Origin: Nonlabens spongiae
Lineage (GTDB): Bacteria > Bacteroidota > Bacteroidia > Flavobacteriales > Flavobacteriaceae
Direction of reading: 5' to 3'
Assembly: GCF_002117125.1 (NCBI RefSeq)
Contig: NZ_CP019344.1
Location: 1,702,501 to 1,766,500, forward strand
DNA length: 64,000 nucleotides
The notes under the pieces are model-generated. The model was not told the origin of the DNA, did not search any database, and was given only the letters and a program-made list of their open reading frames with translations. Of this stretch, positions 19,666-29,712 are shown in pieces. Position numbers and translations under genes: made by a program. Position 1 is the first letter of the stretch, and each line of letters starts with the position of its first letter.

Positions 19666-20442
19666 TTACTCCTCAACAATCAATCTCCCCCTCCACGTCT
19701 CATCAACATTGATGAACGCAGGTTGAGATTTAAGAATAACATCTCCGTAACCACTTATGGTTCCGGAGATGTTTTGTTTTACGTCCATGCGCCACTCGTT
19801 AGTTCCACGGTGTAAGATCGTAGCATTTTGAATAATAAGTTCTTCAGCGAGTAATCGGCCATCGCCTTGATCCCAATTTAGAAACGCATTTTCAACCGTA
19901 CCCGATAAATAGAAATTGGAGAGTTTGTTGGTATTGATGATTAAATTACCTACGTCCAGCTGGAGCCTAAAGTTTCCAGAAGAATGGTAAAAGTCCTCTT
20001 CTGGACCATCGTTTGAAACCAGCGTTAGATCTTCAAAAGTTAGAACTCCATCTGAAATAACGTCAAGTCCCGTACTGGATCTGATTTCTTTTAGGTCAGG
20101 AACGGTGATTTCAACTACCGTAAGACCATAATCCCGTACTACGTTACAGCCATTATCATTGAGTATCATGAGACGCTCGTCTTCAACCGTAATCTCGATG
20201 TCATTAACAAGGTTTTCTCCGGTTTTCATAACTACTTTTTGAACATCATCTTGTTTTACCACCAGACCAGTGCGTTCTAATACGGTTACCTTATCAAAAA
20301 AATCTACATCAAATTCAACGGAAACCTGATCCCCAGCGGCTTGAGTACAATTCAGCCCGTCTTCTGAATCGCAAGCATTAAATCCGACCAAAACAAGGAT
20401 CACCATCAAATATCGAAAATCTTTTAAACCGGACATCCTCAT
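19666..20442 (-). CDS. DUF2807-type lipoprotein
   Basis: The 258-residue protein has a lipoprotein signal: hydrophobic VILVLVGFNAC with the lipobox Cys, then Asp-Ser. The body is a beta-repeat head-GIN domain (VVEITVPDLKEIRSSTGLD, LIINTNKLSNFYLSGTVEN, QNISGTISGYGDV) of the DUF2807 family. It overlaps the PagL-like gene by 4 bases and is probably co-translated. Function unknown; lipid anchoring in the outer or inner membrane is inferred from the signal. Confidence 0.85.
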   Translation of the reverse strand: MRMSGLKDFRYLMVILVLVGFNACDSEDGLNCTQAAGDQVSVEFDVDFFDKVTVLERTGLVVKQDDVQKVVMKTGENLVNDIEITVEDERLMILNDNGCNVVRDYGLTVVEITVPDLKEIRSSTGLDVISDGVLTFEDLTLVSNDGPEEDFYHSSGNFRLQLDVGNLIINTNKLSNFYLSGTVENAFLNWDQGDGRLLAEELIIQNATILHRGTNEWRMDVKQNISGTISGYGDVILKSQPAFINVDETWRGRLIVEE

Positions 20443-21560
20443 AATTTAAAGCCTTTAAATCGATAACCCACGCCCAGACTTACGCCTTCGGCAGCAGCTC
20501 CATGAGAATGTACTGTGAGTGAGGCAAAAATCTTATCGGTTATACGACGCTGCAAACCTATTCTGTTATAAATTCTGGTTTCAAAATCTATAGGCCAATA
20601 CAAGTAGTAACCCAATTGAGTCAGCAGGCTGGTTTTGCCTAAATGCAGTTCATGTCCTACAAAAACACTCACACGTTGATAATTTTCATCACCTGTTAAC
20701 CCTTCTTCAGGAAAGCTGTTTGCTAGGTAATCCCGATACTCTTTTAAAAACTCGGCAAAAAACACTTCAGTTCCCAATTGCAAGCTGCTTTTAATGTTGA
20801 TGCGTTTATCTGCGTAAAAAGAAAAATCGTAAAAAGGGTACTGACCACTTCCTCTAAAGTCACTTTCATTAAAACCTAATCTTCCCACCAGATTAAAGTG
20901 AATAGGTTCAGAATACGCTTTTTTTTCCCAAATCTTAAATTCAGGAATATTCTCATGATTAAATGTATAATTCAAGCCAGCGTTGAAAAACCAAGTGTTA
21001 GTCGAGTTATTCGGAGCCCTCATATTGGCATTAGAATAATGGATAATGTTAAATCCCGCTTGGAACCCAAGTCCATGGTAAATGTTCTCCTTTCTGTAAT
21101 TAGCGAGAAGAAACGTAGAACTGGTAAATCGAGTTCCGTAGGCATTGTTTCTGGGATTATCAACCGCGTCAAAAGGTTTGGTCATATAACCCAAACCCTG
21201 CCCTATTCTAAATTGAAGATTGCGCTTTAAAAAATAAAAGTTGAAATGCGCGTAGGCACTATACGCCTCCCCCAAGAAAAAGTTTTTCATGTCCTGATAC
21301 GCGACGCTTATTCCCCAGTCTGGATAACCATACCTGGCTTGCCACTCTTCTTCACCGAAAGTCTTCTGATTATAGCTCAACAAAACCCCTTTAGGATGAT
21401 CGGTGATTAAATGGGCAATGTCTGGATTATGCTCGAGAATCGTACCATGCATGAGCGATGCGTCTACTGTGAAGATGGATGGTAGTTCTTCGGTATTTTG
21501 TGCTGATACCGCTTTCGCGAAAGCGAGAACCACAACAACCCAAACATAAATTCTGTTCAT
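20439..21560 (-). CDS. PagL-like acyloxyacyl hydrolase / lipid A deacylase
   Basis: The 373-residue protein has a signal peptide (VVVVLAFAKAVSAQ) and a barrel ending in GVGYRFKGFKL. The motif IHYSNANM (residues about 185-192) carries the His and Ser of the PagL active site (H-x-S-N-A). PagL enzymes remove a 3-O acyl chain from lipid A in the outer membrane. The protein is longer than PagL itself (about 170) but within what is usual for the Bacteroidota members annotated as acyloxyacyl hydrolase. The palindrome at 21511-21524 encodes AFAKA in the signal peptide. Confidence 0.82.
   Translation of the reverse strand: MNRIYVWVVVVLAFAKAVSAQNTEELPSIFTVDASLMHGTILEHNPDIAHLITDHPKGVLLSYNQKTFGEEEWQARYGYPDWGISVAYQDMKNFFLGEAYSAYAHFNFYFLKRNLQFRIGQGLGYMTKPFDAVDNPRNNAYGTRFTSSTFLLANYRKENIYHGLGFQAGFNIIHYSNANMRAPNNSTNTWFFNAGLNYTFNHENIPEFKIWEKKAYSEPIHFNLVGRLGFNESDFRGSGQYPFYDFSFYADKRINIKSSLQLGTEVFFAEFLKEYRDYLANSFPEEGLTGDENYQRVSVFVGHELHLGKTSLLTQLGYYLYWPIDFETRIYNRIGLQRRITDKIFASLTVHSHGAAAEGVSLGVGYRFKGFKL
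21511..21524. repeat. palindrome copy 7 (signal peptide of PagL-like protein)
   Basis: The repeat encodes the AFAKA segment immediately before the cleavage site, exactly as in the unrelated barrel protein at 6451-7326. Confidence 0.9.
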
Positions 21561-21675
21561 GGGACGCTAAACTAAGCCAAATCAAAACTTCAAAGAGTTC
21601 AAAATCTAATTTCTTCGACTAAAGACTGAAATAATTTTTGAACCAAATCGTGGTCATTTGTCGTTACGAAAGTGT

Positions 21676-21745
21676 CACTTCGAGTGAATTTCATTTTGAC
21701 GGTAGGAGAAATGAAATTTATATCGAGAAGTATTGAAATTCTCGA
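21676..21745. repeat. REP-like composite inverted repeat
   Basis: The spacer holds AATTTCATTT (21687-21696) facing AAATGAAATT (21709-21718), then TCGAGAA (21723-21729) facing TTCTCGA (21739-21745). Similar CACTTCGAGTG...ATCGAGAAGT blocks are, from memory, dispersed repeats in many flavobacterial genomes. No gene overlaps it. Confidence 0.5.
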
Positions 21746-21826
21746 TCATCAACGGTTCTCGGTACAATTTTCTCTTGCAAAGCTGAAGAAAATCACTCAA
21801 ACTGATATCTTGAGGTACAACTTTAA

Positions 21827-22780
21827 TCAAAACAACTCCCGCGCCACAGCCTCGATGTTGTCACTTTTACCCATGCTATAGAAATGCAGCACGGGAACAC
21901 CATATTCTAGAAGTTCTTTGCTTTGCTGAACGGCAAACTCCACGCCTACTTGACGTACTTCCTTATTGTTTTTGCACGATTCCACCGCATCCACAAGCTC
22001 CTGAGGTAAGTCCAGATGGAAAGTTTGTGGCAGAATATTTAAGTGCTTTTTTGTAGCAATGGGCTTGATACCTGGAATGATAGGCACATTGATATCCATC
22101 GCTCGAGCCGCTTCTACAAATTCAAAGAATTTATTGTTGTCAAAAAACATTTGGGTCACCACATAATCGGCGCCGGCATCTACCTTTTCTTTAAGTCTTT
22201 TCAGGTCACTTTTCAAACTGGGAGATTCCTCATGCTTTTCTGGATAGCCGGCAACACCTATGCAAAAGTCCACATCGCAAGAAATTTCAATCACCTCGTG
22301 CAGATATTTACCCTTGTTCTGAGCCTGAATTTGCTTCACGAGATCGATGGCAAATTCATGACCTTCCTCAGTCTTTGAAAATCTTTTTTCCTCTTTACGC
22401 GCATCGCCTCGCAAAGCCATCACATTATCGATTCCCAAGTACATACAATCCACCAGCAGATATTCGGTTTCTTGTTTTGTGAATCCGCCACAAAGTATGT
22501 GGGGAACTGTGTCTATTCCATATTTATTCTGTATGGAGGCACAAATCCCAAGTGTACCGGGACGCATTCTGGTAAGTCGTTTTTCCAGCAGGCCATTTTC
22601 CTTTTCAATGTAGATGAACTCTTCTCGCGAGGTCGTAACATCAATAAATGGTGGTTTGAACTCCATCAAAGGGTCGATATTGTCATAAAGTTCCTTGATG
22701 GATTTCCCTTTAACAGGTGGTATGATCTCAAAGCTAAAAAGTGGTTTGTCAGCTTTCTTTAGGTGATCCGTTATTCTCAT
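21827..22780 (-). CDS. metF: methylenetetrahydrofolate reductase
   Basis: The 317-residue protein reduces 5,10-methylene-THF to 5-methyl-THF, the methyl donor for MetH. Family features: FSFEIIPPVKG with the catalytic Glu near the N-terminus, IDVTTSR, HILCGGFTKQETEYLL, DNVMALRGDARK, and DYVVTQMFFDNNKFFEF followed by VPIIPGIKPI. The length is normal for the bacterial FAD-type enzyme (about 300). It is the third gene of the methionine operon, 27 bases after metH, and downstream of the SAM riboswitch. Confidence 0.96.
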   Translation of the reverse strand: MRITDHLKKADKPLFSFEIIPPVKGKSIKELYDNIDPLMEFKPPFIDVTTSREEFIYIEKENGLLEKRLTRMRPGTLGICASIQNKYGIDTVPHILCGGFTKQETEYLLVDCMYLGIDNVMALRGDARKEEKRFSKTEEGHEFAIDLVKQIQAQNKGKYLHEVIEISCDVDFCIGVAGYPEKHEESPSLKSDLKRLKEKVDAGADYVVTQMFFDNNKFFEFVEAARAMDINVPIIPGIKPIATKKHLNILPQTFHLDLPQELVDAVESCKNNKEVRQVGVEFAVQQSKELLEYGVPVLHFYSMGKSDNIEAVARELF

Positions 22781-22807
22781 AGTGATTTTTGCGAGTTGGG
22801 TTTTGGG

Positions 22808-25480
22808 TTAGTCGGCGATGTTAGGATTGAGCCAGCGTTCTGCTTCTTGATAGGTAATTCCTTTGCGCTCTGCATAATCCTGCACCTGATCTTCCTTAAT
22901 CTTCCCCAGTCCAAAATACCGTGCTTCTGGATGCGCGATATAATATCCAGAAACACTTGCCGCTGGCCACATCGCGAGACTTTCTGTCAAGCGTACATTG
23001 ATTTTTTCCTTAACACCCAGCATTTCCCAAATCGTCTGTTTCTCTAAATGATCTGGACAGGCAGGATAACCGGGCGCAGGTCGAATCCCTTTGTATTCTT
23101 CCTTAATCAACGCATCATTATCAAGGTGCTCATCGCCCGCGTAACCCCAGAATTCCTTTCTAACTTTGAGGTGCAGATATTCCGAATAAGCCTCTGCCAG
23201 TCGATCAGCGAGCGCTTTTAACATAATGCTGTTATAGTCGTCGTGATCTTTTTCAAATTGAGCTGCCTTTTCTGCGACTCCAAAACCTGTACTCACGCAA
23301 AACGCACCGATATAATCTTGAACGCCGCTATTCTCAGGGGCGATAAAGTCTGAAAGAGCAATATTGGGCTTGCCCTTGGCTTTTTTGCTTTGCTGGCGTA
23401 ATGTTCTGAACGTAAAACCGCCTTCGTGATCTACGTTGATATCATCTCCTGCATTTTGGGCTGGGAACAACCCGTAGATTGCACGGGCCTCTAGCCAATT
23501 TTCTTCAATGATTATTCGCAGCATTTCCTGCGCATCGGCAAAAAGTTCTTTTGCTTGCTCTCCCACTACCTCATCAGTCAAAATGAGTGGATATCTCCCG
23601 TGTAGATCCCAGCTTCTAAAAAATGGCGACCAATCGATGTAATCCACCAGATCCTTGATCTCAACATCATTGAATTCAAAAACACCCAGTTTGTTAGGTT
23701 TTATCGGGTGATAATTTTCCCAATCGGTGGTCCACGGATTCTTTCGTGCTTCCTCGATGCTCAGGTATTCCTTCTTTTTTGATCGACCTAGGAAATCGGT
23801 TCTTAGTTTTGCGTATTCTTCTTTTTTCGCTTTCGCGAAAGCGTCATGACTACCATCTTCCTTCTCAATAACGGCACCAGCAATCGTAACCGCTCTACTC
23901 GCGTCATTTACATGGACTACCGTGCAGTCATATTCCGGATCGATTTTTACAGCGGTATGCGCACGAGAAGTCGTCGCTCCGCCTATCATTAGCGGCACTT
24001 TGAAGTCGCGTCGCTGCATCTCTTTTGCCAGGAAAACCATTTCATCGAGCGATGGAGTTATCAAACCACTCAAACCGATTATGTCCACATCATTTTCAAT
24101 GGCTGCATCAAGAATTTTCTCTGGTGGAACCATCACACCCAGATCGATGATCTCGTAATTGTTACACGCCAGCACCACGGAAACAATATTCTTACCGATG
24201 TCGTGAACATCGCCTTTAACGGTGGCCATCAAAACCTTACCGTTTGAAGACTTTGCACCGTCTTTCTCCTCTTCAATAAATGGCAGCAAATATGCCACCG
24301 CCTTTTTCATGACACGAGCACTTTTTACCACTTGAGGCAAAAACATTTTTCCACTCCCGAAAAGGTCTCCCACGACATTCATACCAGTCATCAAGTGCCC
24401 TTCAATTACCTCAATGGGCCTACTGACCGACTGCCGCGCCTCTTCCACATCTTCAATGATAAAGCCATCGATCCCCTTTACTAGCGATCTCGTGATGCGC
24501 TCTTGCAGTGAATCCTCTCGCCAGGAATCGTCCTTTGTAGAGGCTTTGGTGGTTTGTGTAACACTTTCTGCATAATCGAGCAATCGTTCTGTCGCATCAT
24601 CGCGACGGTTGAGCAGTACGTCTTCCACGTACTCCAACAGTTCTCTATCGATATCATCATAAACCTCAAGCAGAGCTGGATTTACTATCCCCATATTCAT
24701 ACCGGCATTTATCGCATGGTATAAAAATGAGCTGTGCATGGCCTCACGCACTGTATTGTTTCCCCTGAAACTAAAACTCACATTACTTACTCCACCGCTG
24801 ACACTTGCGTACGGCAAATTGTTACGCACCCAGCGAGTTCCTTCGATAAAGTCAATGGCATTGAGTTTGTGCTCCTCCATTCCAGTCGCTACTGGAAAAA
24901 TATTGAGGTCAAAAATGATGTCCTCTGGTGGAAACTTTACTTTTTTGACAAGGATTTCATAGCTGCGTTTTGCAATTTCAATTCTGCGATCATATGTATC
25001 GGCTTGTCCTACCTCATCAAATGCCATGACGATCACGGCTGCTCCATAACGTTTTATGGCTTTAGCTTGTTTAATAAATTCTTCCTCACCTTCTTTAAGG
25101 CTGATTGAATTTACGACGCATTTTCCCTGGACTACCTGAAGGCCAGCCTCAATGATTTCCCATTTAGAACTGTCGATCATGATAGGGACCCTTGAGATAT
25201 CAGGCTCGGCAGCGATTAGGTTCAGAAATTTTACCATTGCAGATTTCCCATCGATGAGACCGTCATCCATATTGATATCGATGATCTGCGCTCCGTTTTC
25301 TACTTGATCTCTCGCAATCTCAAGAGCTTCATCAAATTTTTCTTCTTTGATGAGTCTTAAAAACTTTCTGGAACCGGCGACGTTTGTACGCTCACCTACG
25401 TTGACAAAATTGCTCTCTGGCGTGATGACGAGCGGTTCAAGACCGCTTAATTTTAATGGTCGACAATCAGTTTTAGACAT
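22808..25480 (-). CDS. metH: methionine synthase, C-terminal part (pterin, B12 and activation domains)
   Basis: The 890-residue protein holds the folate-binding domain ([16 protein letters not shown]), the cobalamin cap and binding domains (GDVHDIGKN with the axial His ligand of the DxHxxG motif, then [13 protein letters not shown]), and the AdoMet activation domain ([15 protein letters not shown]). It lacks the homocysteine domain, which is encoded by the overlapping upstream gene. Together they equal a standard MetH of about 1230 residues. The palindrome at 23829-23842 encodes AFAKA at the linker before the activation domain. Confidence 0.96.
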   Translation of the reverse strand: MSKTDCRPLKLSGLEPLVITPESNFVNVGERTNVAGSRKFLRLIKEEKFDEALEIARDQVENGAQIIDINMDDGLIDGKSAMVKFLNLIAAEPDISRVPIMIDSSKWEIIEAGLQVVQGKCVVNSISLKEGEEEFIKQAKAIKRYGAAVIVMAFDEVGQADTYDRRIEIAKRSYEILVKKVKFPPEDIIFDLNIFPVATGMEEHKLNAIDFIEGTRWVRNNLPYASVSGGVSNVSFSFRGNNTVREAMHSSFLYHAINAGMNMGIVNPALLEVYDDIDRELLEYVEDVLLNRRDDATERLLDYAESVTQTTKASTKDDSWREDSLQERITRSLVKGIDGFIIEDVEEARQSVSRPIEVIEGHLMTGMNVVGDLFGSGKMFLPQVVKSARVMKKAVAYLLPFIEEEKDGAKSSNGKVLMATVKGDVHDIGKNIVSVVLACNNYEIIDLGVMVPPEKILDAAIENDVDIIGLSGLITPSLDEMVFLAKEMQRRDFKVPLMIGGATTSRAHTAVKIDPEYDCTVVHVNDASRAVTIAGAVIEKEDGSHDAFAKAKKEEYAKLRTDFLGRSKKKEYLSIEEARKNPWTTDWENYHPIKPNKLGVFEFNDVEIKDLVDYIDWSPFFRSWDLHGRYPLILTDEVVGEQAKELFADAQEMLRIIIEENWLEARAIYGLFPAQNAGDDINVDHEGGFTFRTLRQQSKKAKGKPNIALSDFIAPENSGVQDYIGAFCVSTGFGVAEKAAQFEKDHDDYNSIMLKALADRLAEAYSEYLHLKVRKEFWGYAGDEHLDNDALIKEEYKGIRPAPGYPACPDHLEKQTIWEMLGVKEKINVRLTESLAMWPAASVSGYYIAHPEARYFGLGKIKEDQVQDYAERKGITYQEAERWLNPNIAD
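23829..23842. repeat. palindrome copy 8 (inside metH)
   Basis: The repeat encodes Ala-Phe-Ala-Lys-Ala in a charged linker ([14 protein letters not shown]) between the B12 and activation domains, a position likely to tolerate insertions. Confidence 0.9.
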
Positions 25481-26495
25481 GCGCTAACTTGTTTTGTGCA
25501 GGAATAGTTCTAGGCGTGTAATTCTTTGCGAGCTCTGCGATCGCCCTAATATGATCTGGTGACGTGCCACAACAGCCGCCTATAATATTCACCAAGGACT
25601 TATCGAGGTAGGTTTTTATTTGAGCTGCCATTTGCTCAGGGGTCTCATCATATTCGCCAAAAGCATTAGGCAATCCCGCATTAGGGTGCGCGCTAATTCC
25701 GTAAATGGATTTATTACTTACAGACTCTAAATAAGGTGTGAGTTGTTTTGCTCCCAGCGCGCAATTAAATCCTACGCTTAGTAACGGTAGATGCTCTATG
25801 GAGATTAAAAAGGCTTCTGCGGTCTGACCACTCAGGGTTCTTCCTGAAGCATCCGTTATTGTACCGCTGACCATAACCGGAATATCTATCCCTAACTCTT
25901 CTTGGAGTTCCTCAATAGCAAAAAGTGCTGCTTTTGCATTAAGCGTATCAAAAACGGTTTCTACCAGCAATACATCTACACCACCTCTCACTAATGCAGC
26001 AGCTTGCTGCTTATAGGCCACACGTAACTCTTCAAATGTAATCGCCCTGAAACCAGGATCATTGACATCGGGAGACATGCTTGCGGTTTTATTAGTTGGT
26101 CCGATGGAACCAGCAACATATCGCGGCTTGTGCGGCTCTTTTGAGGTGAATTCATCAGCGACTTTTTTGGCGATTTTGGCACTTTCTTCGTTCAGCTCAT
26201 CTACAAGAAATTCCATCTCATAGTCTGCCATGGCTATGGTTGTGGCTGAGAAAGTGTTAGTTTCTACAATATCAGCACCTGCGGCAAAATAATCGGCGTG
26301 GACTTGAGCGATGGCCTCAGGCTGTGTTATGGAGAGCAGGTCATTGTTTCCCTTCACATCACTAGAATGATGCTTAAACCGATCTCCTCTAAAATCCTCT
26401 TCTTGAAAATTGTATTTCTGCAGCATGGTTCCCATGGCCCCATCAAGAACGAGGATGCGTTCTTTAATCGCTTCGGTTATAGATATTTTATTCAT
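25473..26495 (-). CDS. metH: methionine synthase, N-terminal homocysteine-binding part
   Basis: The 340-residue protein is the homocysteine S-methyltransferase domain: [40 protein letters not shown], and the zinc Cys residues in GFNCALGA and [11 protein letters not shown]. It overlaps the second MetH gene by 8 bases, so the two chains are made together and should assemble. It lies first behind the SAM riboswitch at 26563-26664. Confidence 0.95.
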   Translation of the reverse strand: MNKISITEAIKERILVLDGAMGTMLQKYNFQEEDFRGDRFKHHSSDVKGNNDLLSITQPEAIAQVHADYFAAGADIVETNTFSATTIAMADYEMEFLVDELNEESAKIAKKVADEFTSKEPHKPRYVAGSIGPTNKTASMSPDVNDPGFRAITFEELRVAYKQQAAALVRGGVDVLLVETVFDTLNAKAALFAIEELQEELGIDIPVMVSGTITDASGRTLSGQTAEAFLISIEHLPLLSVGFNCALGAKQLTPYLESVSNKSIYGISAHPNAGLPNAFGEYDETPEQMAAQIKTYLDKSLVNIIGGCCGTSPDHIRAIAELAKNYTPRTIPAQNKLAHV

Positions 26496-26562
26496 AGACT
26501 TTTCGTCGGTTTAAATGAATTGAACCGTTATCCGTAATTATTAAGTCAAAAGAATCTTAGTC

Positions 26563-26664
26563 GTTATCTGGCCGCATTTTAAACACGGTAGAATGAGGCA
26601 CCTTCTGATAGATCAGGGTTGCCAAGGTATCATAGAGTCTAATCTCTCCACCTTTCTTTATAAC
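26563..26664 (-). promoter_or_regulatory. SAM-I riboswitch (S-box leader)
   Basis: On the minus strand the sequence reads AAAGAAAGGTGGAGAGA, then GATACCTTGGCAACC, then AGAAGGTGCC. These are the conserved S-box blocks (A/G-rich P1 junction, kink-turn region and SAM pocket). The closing stem pairs GTTAT (26660-26664) with ATAAC (26563-26567). It lies 68 bases ahead of metH(N), so SAM would control the metH-metH-metF operon. Whether it acts on transcription or translation is not clear from the sequence. Confidence 0.88.
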
Positions 26665-26686
26665 TCAATAAAAGAATGAACTACAG

Positions 26687-26717
26687 CAAAGATGCATTTC
26701 AAGAAGGTTCTGTGCAA
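26687..26717 (-). promoter_or_regulatory. promoter of the methionine operon
   Basis: TTG, 20 bases, then CATCTTTG (near TAnnTTTG) on the minus strand, ending about 22 bases before the riboswitch begins. Confidence 0.55.
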
Positions 26718-26836
26718 GTTTTTTGATAAATAGGTATGCGGGATGCGGGATGTGAGGCTTCAGGATTTGTAGATTAGAGTAATAAGTTACATGCTGTAGA
26801 ATTTGAACTATGAATTTGCGTATTACTGATTCAACT

Positions 26837-26923
26837 TTGGAACTTGGAGCTTGGAATTTGGAGCTTGGAGCTTGGAGCTTAGAGCTTAGAGCTTAGAGCT
26901 TAGAGCTTAGAGCTTAGAGCTTA
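26837..26923. repeat. tandem heptamer array (TTGGAGC / TTAGAGC)
   Basis: Twelve consecutive 7-bp units. The first six are TTGGAGC-like (TTGGAAC, TTGGAGC, TTGGAAT, then three TTGGAGC) and the last six are identical TTAGAGC. The order suggests later expansion of the right half. It is intergenic, between metH and the flippase gene. Confidence 0.9.
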
Positions 26924-26980
26924 ATTTTTTATTTTCTCAGAAACGCAAAATCACTACAAGGAGACTCTATCTGGAAAGAA

Positions 26981-28288
26981 TTATTCTATCGAGATTTTGG
27001 AAAAGAGCTCCTTTCGCAATAGCGAAATCAACACCAAAACATAAAACACATAGTTCAGAAAATAAGCGATTACGACGCCTTCTTCTTGATAAATGGGGAT
27101 GATTAAATAGCTAATGATCACGAAAAAACCTACGCTGGCTATTTCAGCAATGAGGTATTTTTTGAGTTGGTTCTGAGCGATGAATCTAAAGGCCATCACT
27201 GTGGTGACGATTTTAATTAAATCGCCTGCTAGCTGCCATTTGAATAACGGAACAGCTCCAGAGAATTCTGCGGTAAAAAGTAATTGAATGATAAGTTCCT
27301 TGCATAAGAATATGCTGACCAAACCTAAAATTACGATGGGCAAAATATTCTTGTAAAAATGTGTAATTGTAGAGCGATAATTTCTGATGCTACTGTCTTT
27401 GCTCAAACTGGGCAAAACATATAAACCTATGAGTGAAGTAACAAACATCATGTAGTAGTTTGAGATTCTACTCACTGCTTCCCACCAGCCAGCAGCTTCA
27501 TCGCTTACTTCAAGCATGACCTGTTTGCGAATGAAAATATAGGCCGCCGGCAACATTACTGCACTCGCTAGAGCCATAATACTGTACTTCAGCAATGGCT
27601 TTGCTATTAAAGCATCAAAGTCAATATTGAAAATTTGGGTTAAACGGAGTGATTCCTGATGGTCCTGTTTGAGCCAGAAACCTATGGCCAAAAGCGATTG
27701 AATGAAAGGAACGACGACCATTCCGTAAAGCGCACCGAGCAAATTATAGTTGTAAATCAAATAAGCAGATACCGCAAATAATGCAAGACTAGCGCAAATG
27801 TTAAGAGTAATAAACCGGCGATACCACTCATTACCCTGCATCAAACTGCTTAAGATTATGAATACCGCATGAAAAGGGAGGGAAATACCCAGAATTCTAA
27901 AAACCCCATCGTAAGAAACTTCACTCGCGATAAGCGTATCATCCAACCATGATGCATAAACAGCACAGAATGCCCCTATTAAAATGGAAGCGACTAAAGA
28001 CAGGCACCAGGCGGTATTGAAAGTCTTTTTCAATCTATCGCGGGAGCCTTTTAGTTCTGCAGCATTTTTTACGAGACCGTTATCCAACCCTAAAACGGCA
28101 AACCGACATACGCCTTGAGTAAAATCTCTCAAATTTCCCATGACAGCCATGCCAGCAGCGCCTACAAATCGTGAGATGATTTGAGTCATGAACAGCCCTA
28201 TCACGATACGAATACCTACATGAATAGAATTATAGCCAGCTACTTTGAGCAAAAGATTTTTATTCAGTCTGGTGAGTAGGCGTTTCAA
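26981..28288 (-). CDS. polysaccharide flippase (Wzx/O-antigen translocase-like)
   Basis: The 435-residue membrane protein has about 12 TM helices and the MOP/polysaccharide-transport pattern (SRFVGAAGMAVMGNLRDFTQGVCRFAVLGLDNGLVKNAAE). Such proteins flip lipid-linked sugars across the inner membrane for O-antigen or capsule assembly. No glycosyltransferases are nearby, so the glycan cannot be named. It is on the same strand as the small membrane and FemAB-like proteins upstream. Confidence 0.85.
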   Translation of the reverse strand: MKRLLTRLNKNLLLKVAGYNSIHVGIRIVIGLFMTQIISRFVGAAGMAVMGNLRDFTQGVCRFAVLGLDNGLVKNAAELKGSRDRLKKTFNTAWCLSLVASILIGAFCAVYASWLDDTLIASEVSYDGVFRILGISLPFHAVFIILSSLMQGNEWYRRFITLNICASLALFAVSAYLIYNYNLLGALYGMVVVPFIQSLLAIGFWLKQDHQESLRLTQIFNIDFDALIAKPLLKYSIMALASAVMLPAAYIFIRKQVMLEVSDEAAGWWEAVSRISNYYMMFVTSLIGLYVLPSLSKDSSIRNYRSTITHFYKNILPIVILGLVSIFLCKELIIQLLFTAEFSGAVPLFKWQLAGDLIKIVTTVMAFRFIAQNQLKKYLIAEIASVGFFVIISYLIIPIYQEEGVVIAYFLNYVFYVLVLISLLRKELFSKISIE

Positions 28289-28349
28289 GTATTATTTCTC
28301 AGTACAATGTGATGAGTCTATCGCTATTGCAAGGTATTGCATTTACGAT

Positions 28350-28637
28350 TTATATCGCAACAAGATTCTGTAGCACGTAGAAACCTAAAAATAAGAATAG
28401 TACAACGTTTACGATAAAAGCAAACGCCTTCTTAGTACTATGACCGTCCCTAATGCTGAGCAGGGCAAATACAAATCCAGTCAGGACTGTAATCATGAAA
28501 AAGGTTATGAGAAACGCAGTAACGTCATTCATTGCCGTATTATCTTTTGTGCGCTGGACCGTACTTAGAATCAAAAATACGACCATCAAGATTATGGATA
28601 TGATTGAGAAATGAAACGAGCGTTTTGTGAATTTCAA
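28350..28637 (-). CDS. small membrane protein, three TM helices
   Basis: The 95-residue protein has three hydrophobic segments (about 10-28, 42-63 and 73-92) and no motif I recognise. It lies between the flippase and the FemAB-like gene, 15 bases from the latter, which suggests co-transcription. Length and topology are common among flavobacterial hypotheticals. Function unknown. Confidence 0.7.
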   Translation of the reverse strand: MKFTKRSFHFSIISIILMVVFLILSTVQRTKDNTAMNDVTAFLITFFMITVLTGFVFALLSIRDGHSTKKAFAFIVNVVLFLFLGFYVLQNLVAI

Positions 28638-28652
28638 AAGTTATTTTTTTAG

Positions 28653-29615
28653 TTACGCTTTCGCGAAAGCGTGATTATCAACTCTTAACTTTAAAACCCA
28701 TCTATTCATTTGAGATTCTTTTGCTCCGAGCTCAGACTTATAACGTTTTAATCCTGTATTTATACTTCCGTCTGGTAAATGTGTGGTGCCAAAATCAAAA
28801 AATTTAAATCCCTTATTCTTAAAATCCTTGAAGGATTCCTGATTTAAGTAATCCATTGCACGTAACTGAAATCCTGTAGGAGTACTGGCTGCGTATTGAT
28901 TTTTGACAACTTCTCGATCCAGGAAAAAAAGTGATCCAGCTACAACCTCTTCTTCAAAACGTACCGTTTTCAGAATTATATTTTTCGGGAATCGAGATTT
29001 AAGTAGGGTAATCTCATCTAGCGAATGAACCGGTGTTGAATCATGCCTTGCCTGAAGCGATGGAATAAGCACCGAATGCCAATAACTCGCTAAATCTTCA
29101 CTTTGAGCGTAAGAGAGGGTATTAAAAGTACCATTGCGATAACCCGCAGATTTTTTCCCTGATATTAGGATCTCATCTTGCAAATTCATCCCCATACTGC
29201 ATAAGGAACGCGACAGCTCAAAGCCAGAATTTTCAAGTTGCACCTCCATTTCTACAATAGATATATCATAACTCAAGGGCGGTAGGTTAATTTCTATTTG
29301 ATTAATTTGATTTGTATCTAGATACGAGATAGTCGCGTCTAGAACCTCTCTAAAACGTTTTGAATCATAGGACTCCATTAATAGACCACCATAAGTTAAC
29401 CCACCATGAGAGCAGAACTCTCGACCCTTTTTATGAGCTGGGATACAGGCAATGAGATCACCATGATTATAAACTAACAGGCTGTAATCCTCAAAACGAT
29501 CTGAGTGATACTCCATAAAATCTCGCTGATGCATAAAAGAAGCATTGCAGCACTTGGAAACAAAATTGTTCCATGCATCTTTCAAATCGGGTGTGTATTG
29601 TGTTACAGAAACCAT
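28653..29615 (-). CDS. FemAB/GNAT-like acyltransferase
   Basis: About 320 residues from the ATG at 29615. An earlier ATG (29666) would add a hydrophobic 17-residue tail not seen in relatives. Seen: FMHQRDFMEYHSDRFEDYSLLVY, LIACIPAHKKG, SHGGLTYGGLLM and FKDFKNKGFKFFDFGTTH, patterns of the FemAB/GNAT-like group often found with polysaccharide genes. It probably adds an acyl or aminoacyl group to a cell-surface molecule; the substrate is unknown. Its C-terminal residues AFAKA come from the palindrome at 28657-28670. Confidence 0.8.
   Translation of the reverse strand: MVSVTQYTPDLKDAWNNFVSKCCNASFMHQRDFMEYHSDRFEDYSLLVYNHGDLIACIPAHKKGREFCSHGGLTYGGLLMESYDSKRFREVLDATISYLDTNQINQIEINLPPLSYDISIVEMEVQLENSGFELSRSLCSMGMNLQDEILISGKKSAGYRNGTFNTLSYAQSEDLASYWHSVLIPSLQARHDSTPVHSLDEITLLKSRFPKNIILKTVRFEEEVVAGSLFFLDREVVKNQYAASTPTGFQLRAMDYLNQESFKDFKNKGFKFFDFGTTHLPDGSINTGLKRYKSELGAKESQMNRWVLKLRVDNHAFAKA
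28657..28670. repeat. palindrome copy 9 (C-terminus of FemAB-like gene)
   Basis: The repeat encodes the last residues AFAKA of the FemAB-like protein, directly before its stop codon. Confidence 0.9.
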
Positions 29616-29653
29616 GTACGAAGCAACAAACTTAAGCTTAAAAAGTACGTATA

Positions 29654-29688
29654 AAAAAACCAGCAAATTGAATCAATCTGCTGGCTTT
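29654..29688 (-). terminator. terminator after typA
   Basis: CCAGCA ... TGCTGG hairpin followed on the minus strand by seven T, 25 bases past the typA stop. Confidence 0.75.
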
Positions 29689-29712
29689 ATAATTTAAAGA
29701 TAAACAGGAGAA

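Larger units (their letters stand above)
26665..26980. other. intergenic stretch with heptamer array
   Basis: No gene is visible between the riboswitch and the stop of the flippase gene. It holds the methionine promoter and the heptamer array at 26837-26923. Confidence 0.7.

Noticed and set aside
26837..26923. CRISPR-like array
   Set aside because: Units are 7 bp without spacers and there are no cas genes; it is a simple tandem repeat.
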